A stretch of 64,000 nucleotides of DNA, taken from contig NZ_BMVL01000009.1 in NCBI RefSeq assembly GCF_014650695.1, positions 260,488 to 324,487 of the forward strand, written 5' to 3'. Each line of letters starts with the position of its first letter. Position 1 is the stretch's first letter. A model generated the notes under the pieces. That model ran no database searches. It saw only the letters and a program-made list of their open reading frames with translations, and was not told the origin of the DNA. Below are positions 61,085 through 64,000 of this stretch, piece after piece. Position numbers and translations under genes: made by a program. This stretch comes from Streptomyces avidinii (GTDB taxonomy: Bacteria; Actinomycetota; Actinomycetes; Streptomycetales; Streptomycetaceae).

Positions 61085-61753
61085 GTGGACGTCATCACAG
61101 GGGCCTGGGACTGGCTGGCGAACGGCGCCAACTGGGCGGGGGAGAGCGGTGTCTGGCACCGGCTCGGCGAGCACGTCTACGTCAGCGCGGTCGCGCTCGC
61201 GCTCGCCTGCGCCGTGGCGCTGCCGATCGGCCTGTTCCTCGGCCACCTCGGCAAGGGCGGCACCCTCGCGATCAACATCTCCAACATCGGCCGGGCCGTC
61301 CCCGTCTTCGCGGTCCTGGCGCTGTTCATGGTCTCCCCGCTGCGCAACGCGGGCTACCTGCCGACCATCGCCGCGCTCGTGCTGTTCGCCGTTCCGCCGC
61401 TGCTGACCAACGCGTACGTCGGCATGCGCGAGGTGGACCGCTCGGTGGTGGAGGCCGCCCGGGGCATGGGCATGTCCGGGACCCAGCTCTTCCTGCGCGT
61501 CGAGCTGCCGCTCGCCCGCGGCCTGGTGATGACCGGGCTGCGCTCGGGCGCCGTGCAGGTCATCGCCACGGCCACGATCGCCGCCATGGTCGGCCAGGGC
61601 GGCCTCGGCCGGATCATCACCGCCGGATTCAACACGTACAACACCCCGCAGGTCGTCGCGGGAGCCCTGCTGGTGGCCGCCCTCGCCCTGCTGGTGGAGG
61701 GCGCGCTGGTGGCGGCCGACCGGCTGCTGCCCGGGACCGCGGCCTCCCGCTGA
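61085..61753 (+). CDS. Osmoprotectant ABC transporter permease 2
   Basis: A 222-aa permease with a clear EAA loop (DRSVVEAARGMGMSGTQLFLRVELPLARGLVMTGLRSG). Five to six helices are seen. The GTG start lies four bases beyond the first permease's stop. Together with permease 1, the ATPase and the lipoprotein it forms the four-part ProVWX/OpuC-like importer, likely for glycine betaine, choline or ergothioneine-type compounds. Confidence 0.9.
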   Translation: MDVITGAWDWLANGANWAGESGVWHRLGEHVYVSAVALALACAVALPIGLFLGHLGKGGTLAINISNIGRAVPVFAVLALFMVSPLRNAGYLPTIAALVLFAVPPLLTNAYVGMREVDRSVVEAARGMGMSGTQLFLRVELPLARGLVMTGLRSGAVQVIATATIAAMVGQGGLGRIITAGFNTYNTPQVVAGALLVAALALLVEGALVAADRLLPGTAASR

Positions 61754-61785
61754 ATCCTGTCCATCGCCTCGAACGGAGTACCTCC

Positions 61786-62778
61786 ATGACCAAGACCACG
61801 CGCGTCCTCGGCGCGTCCCTGGGCGCCCTTGCGCTGACGGTGTCGCTGGCCGCGTGCGGCGGCGACAGCCTGGAGAAGAGCAAGGACGGCGGCGCGGCCT
61901 CCGACGGCTCCTCCTCGTCCGCGGGCGGTGGCAAGGGCAGCCTGGTGATCGGCGCGGCCGGGTTCACCGAGTCGAACGTGCTCGCCGAGCTGTACGCGCA
62001 GATCCTGAAGGACGCGGGCTACAGCACGTCGGTCAAGACGGTCAACAACCGCGAGCTGTACGAGCCGTCGCTGGAGAAGGGCGAGATCGACGTCGTCCCG
62101 GAGTACGCGGCAACGCTCGCGGAGTTCCTCAACGCCAAGGTGAACGGCCCGAAGGCGCCCGAGGAGAAGCCGGTCGCCTCCAGTGACGTCGCGGCGACGG
62201 TGGCGGGTCTGGAGAAGCTGGCGGCCCCGCTCGGCCTGAAGGCGCTGGCCGCGGGTGAGGCGGTCGACCAGAACGCATTCGCGGTGACCAAGGAATTCGC
62301 CCGCAAGAACAACCTGAAGACCCTTTCCGATCTTGGTAAGTCCGGACTCAAGGTGAAGATCGCGGCGGGCGACGAATGCAGCGTCCGGCCCTTCTGCGCG
62401 CCGGGGTTGACGAAGACGTACGGAATTCAGGTTTCCGGTGTCGACCCGAAGGGCGTCGGCACCCCCCAGGCCAAGCAGGCGGTCAAGGACGGCGCCGACC
62501 AGCTCGTGCTCACCACGACCACCGACGCCACCCTCGACAGCTTCGACCTGGTCCTGCTGGACGACGACAAGAAGCTCCAGAACGCCGACAACGTCCTGCC
62601 GGTGGTCAACGCCAAGGACGCCGGTACGCCGGAGGTCGCGGCAGCGCTCGACAAGCTGACCAAGGTGCTCACGACGGCCGATCTCGTCGACCTGAACCGG
62701 AAGGTGGACGCCGAGCGCGCCAAGCCGGCCGATGTCGCGAAGGCCTACCTGGAGTCCAAGGGCCTGCTGAAGAAGTAG
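61786..62778 (+). CDS. Osmoprotectant ABC transporter substrate-binding lipoprotein
   Basis: A 330-aa OpuAC/ProX-type binding protein. Signal with lipobox (SLAACGG, Cys about residue 24), Ser/Gly linker, and the fold start LVIGAAGFTESNVLAELYAQILKDAGY. Conserved EIDVVPEYAATLAEFLN and YEPSLEKGE suggest a quaternary-amine cage. ATG after GGAG. The substrate could be choline, betaine or ergothioneine; aromatic-cage residues cannot be assigned with certainty. It ends the operon; no terminator is obvious. Confidence 0.9.
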   Translation: MTKTTRVLGASLGALALTVSLAACGGDSLEKSKDGGAASDGSSSSAGGGKGSLVIGAAGFTESNVLAELYAQILKDAGYSTSVKTVNNRELYEPSLEKGEIDVVPEYAATLAEFLNAKVNGPKAPEEKPVASSDVAATVAGLEKLAAPLGLKALAAGEAVDQNAFAVTKEFARKNNLKTLSDLGKSGLKVKIAAGDECSVRPFCAPGLTKTYGIQVSGVDPKGVGTPQAKQAVKDGADQLVLTTTTDATLDSFDLVLLDDDKKLQNADNVLPVVNAKDAGTPEVAAALDKLTKVLTTADLVDLNRKVDAERAKPADVAKAYLESKGLLKK

Positions 62779-62876
62779 CGCGCACGGGGTTGATGGAGAA
62801 ATGTGGGGTAACTGCCCGGGAAGAGTTTGCCGGGCGGGTATCCCACTCGACCCCCGGGCCCTGTAAATTTCGGGCC

Positions 62877-63899
62877 ATGCCCCGTGGACGCCACCGCAAT
62901 CCCGAACCCCTGCACCGGCTGCTCACGCCGACGACCGTGGCCGGCGTGTCCGTCGCCAGTGCGGGCGCGGCCTGGTTGCTGGCGGAACCGATGGCGCTGC
63001 GGCTGCTCGTGGCCGTCACGGCGGCCGCCGGGGTCGCCGGCGCCGTCGTCATGCGCGCCTGGGACCGCTCGGCGGGCCGCCGCGTCGCGGAGCTCGCGCG
63101 CGAGCGGGTCAAGGACGAGTGGCGGACGGACGAGCGGATAGCCGAGCTCGAATCCGACCTCGAAGAAGCCCGGATGCTGCGGGCCCGGCTCGACGCCAAG
63201 CTGCGGGCCAAGCGGGTCGAACTCGCCGGCCTGCGCGGCGAGCACGCGGCGCTGCTGCGCCGGTACGCGACCGCCGAGACCGAGCGCGCCAGCGCCCTGG
63301 AGGGCCGCCGGCTGCTGGCCTTGGAGGCCTCTGCGGCTCCGGCCTCGACCCCCAAGGAACTTCCGGCCGTCACCGAGGAGCGCACCTCGGCGGGCGCGCC
63401 CACCACGGTCGGCTACGCCCGGGCCCACGCGGCCCTCGGCGCACTGGCCCGCAAGCGGCAGACGCGGGAGCTGCCCGCGGCCCCGTCCGCCCCGACCCTC
63501 CCGGAGCCCGACCCCACTCCCGGCCCCGGCCGGGGCCACGCCCCCGTTCCCGCTGCGGCGCCCTCGGTGCCCGCGCGTCGTCCGGCGGCCGCGGTGGCCC
63601 CGTACGCGGCCCAGCGGCGCACGGCCTCCCGCGTCGAGGGCGGCTTCGACTTCTTCGGCACCAAGAACGCGGCGCAGGCCCGCGCGGTGATCGAGGCGGT
63701 CCAGAACGAGGACCTGGCCGATGTGGTCGGCGCGGAGGCCCTCGCCGTGCACAAGGCGGAGTCGGCCCGGGCCGTCGCGGAGCCGGAGTTCAAGCCGGCG
63801 ACCGACGAGACCCGGGCGGTGGGTCAGGTCATCGACCTGACGGCCCACGACGAGACCGAGCCGATCGACGTGGTCCGGCTGCGCACCGCCATCTCCTAG
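62877..63899 (+). CDS. Membrane protein with coiled coil, unknown
   Basis: A 340-aa protein. Two hydrophobic segments (about 20-38 and 41-60) are followed by a coiled coil (about 70-145: AELARERVKDEWRTDERIAELESDLEEARMLRARLDAKLRAK). Then comes a Pro/Ala-rich linker and a C-terminal part with FDFFGTKNAAQARAVIEAVQNEDLADVVG. The start follows the lipoprotein operon by about 100 bases. No family is recognised, but such proteins with coiled coil and acidic tail are common in Streptomyces and may organise the cell envelope. Confidence 0.75.
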   Translation: MPRGRHRNPEPLHRLLTPTTVAGVSVASAGAAWLLAEPMALRLLVAVTAAAGVAGAVVMRAWDRSAGRRVAELARERVKDEWRTDERIAELESDLEEARMLRARLDAKLRAKRVELAGLRGEHAALLRRYATAETERASALEGRRLLALEASAAPASTPKELPAVTEERTSAGAPTTVGYARAHAALGALARKRQTRELPAAPSAPTLPEPDPTPGPGRGHAPVPAAAPSVPARRPAAAVAPYAAQRRTASRVEGGFDFFGTKNAAQARAVIEAVQNEDLADVVGAEALAVHKAESARAVAEPEFKPATDETRAVGQVIDLTAHDETEPIDVVRLRTAIS

Positions 63900-63906
63900 A
63901 GCCGGT

Positions 63907-63955
63907 GTGCCGGGCGCTGCCCGGACCCGCGCCTCGATCGCCGGCGAGGCTGGAT
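63907..63955 (+). repeat. Degenerate dispersed repeat copy
   Basis: TGCCGGGCGCTGCCCGGACC, then CGCGCCTCGATCGCCGGCGAGGCTGGA: a weaker match to the 58-bp element, with the hairpin arm changed to GGGCGCTGCCC. It follows the last gene by a few bases. Confidence 0.5.
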
Positions 63956-64000
63956 GTGCGGGCCCGCACCTCAGTGGGCGGTGTGGCTGGGGTGTGCGGC

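Noticed and set aside
1..64000. Mobile elements, prophage or integrative element boundaries
   Set aside because: No transposase, integrase, terminal repeat or tRNA-associated duplication was seen; the tRNA-Thr 3' end has no second copy nearby.

Overview
The window is high-GC chromosomal DNA from a Streptomyces-type actinomycete. The evidence is very high GC, frequent GTG and TTG starts, bldG beside its anti-sigma partner, a tipA homologue, a WhiJ-like regulator/DUF397/ATPase trio, and a gene order that I recall from the core of Streptomyces chromosomes (bldG, hppA, topA, tmk fusion, holB; later tilS, hpt, ftsH, folE). I see no phage, transposase, CRISPR array or plasmid function.

Region by region. 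1-2.5 kb (+): the tail of a Tad/Flp pilus locus (TadB, TadC, a short Flp-like prepilin, two TadE/G-like pseudopilins); the ATPase genes are presumably just outside. 2.5-6 kb: a DUF1998 DEAD-box helicase (-) diverges from bldG, which is followed by an RsbW-like ATPase. 6-21 kb (+): membrane pyrophosphatase hppA, a small lipoprotein, a methyltransferase, topA behind a 0.6-kb leader, a three-part membrane/thymidylate kinase/coiled-coil fusion, holB, a secreted aminopeptidase-like hydrolase, then tRNA-Thr(CGT) with a clear terminator. 21-32 kb: accessory genes (PQQ-propeller membrane protein pair, serine hydrolase, GNAT, SigE-type sigma factor with a membrane partner, stand-alone family A DNA polymerase, DUF2786 protein), an array of 31-bp repeats and a frameshifted remnant.

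31.9-34.2 kb holds a WhiJ/AbaA-like regulatory module: DUF397 protein, HATPase anti-sigma-like protein and XRE/DUF5753 regulator. It carries three copies of the palindrome TGCACGTGCA, two of them in an exact 21-bp inverted match. 34-42.7 kb: aldehyde dehydrogenase, PBP2-type transpeptidase, DinB-like protein, PadR with a DrrAB-type ABC exporter and twin palindromic operators, a tipA homologue with a MerR-type promoter, and a DedA protein. 42.8-52.8 kb: ThrE exporter, inorganic pyrophosphatase, D,D-carboxypeptidase, zincin, tilS, hpt, ftsH (with a hairpin between its ribosome binding site and start) and folE.

52.8-56 kb (-): folP, an NTF2-like gene, folB, folK and DUF3180 converge on folE, so folate synthesis is split over two opposed units. 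56-59 kb: an MprF-like protein diverges from a membrane-anchored esterase. 59-62.8 kb: a complete quaternary-amine/osmoprotectant ABC importer (ATPase divergent from two permeases and a binding lipoprotein). The window closes with a coiled-coil membrane protein and a dispersed repeat.

The most unusual items are the shared palindrome in the WhiJ-like module, the ftsH leader hairpin, loss of the thiopeptide-bonding cysteine in the TipA homologue, and a dispersed repeat whose right half is amplified in tandem.
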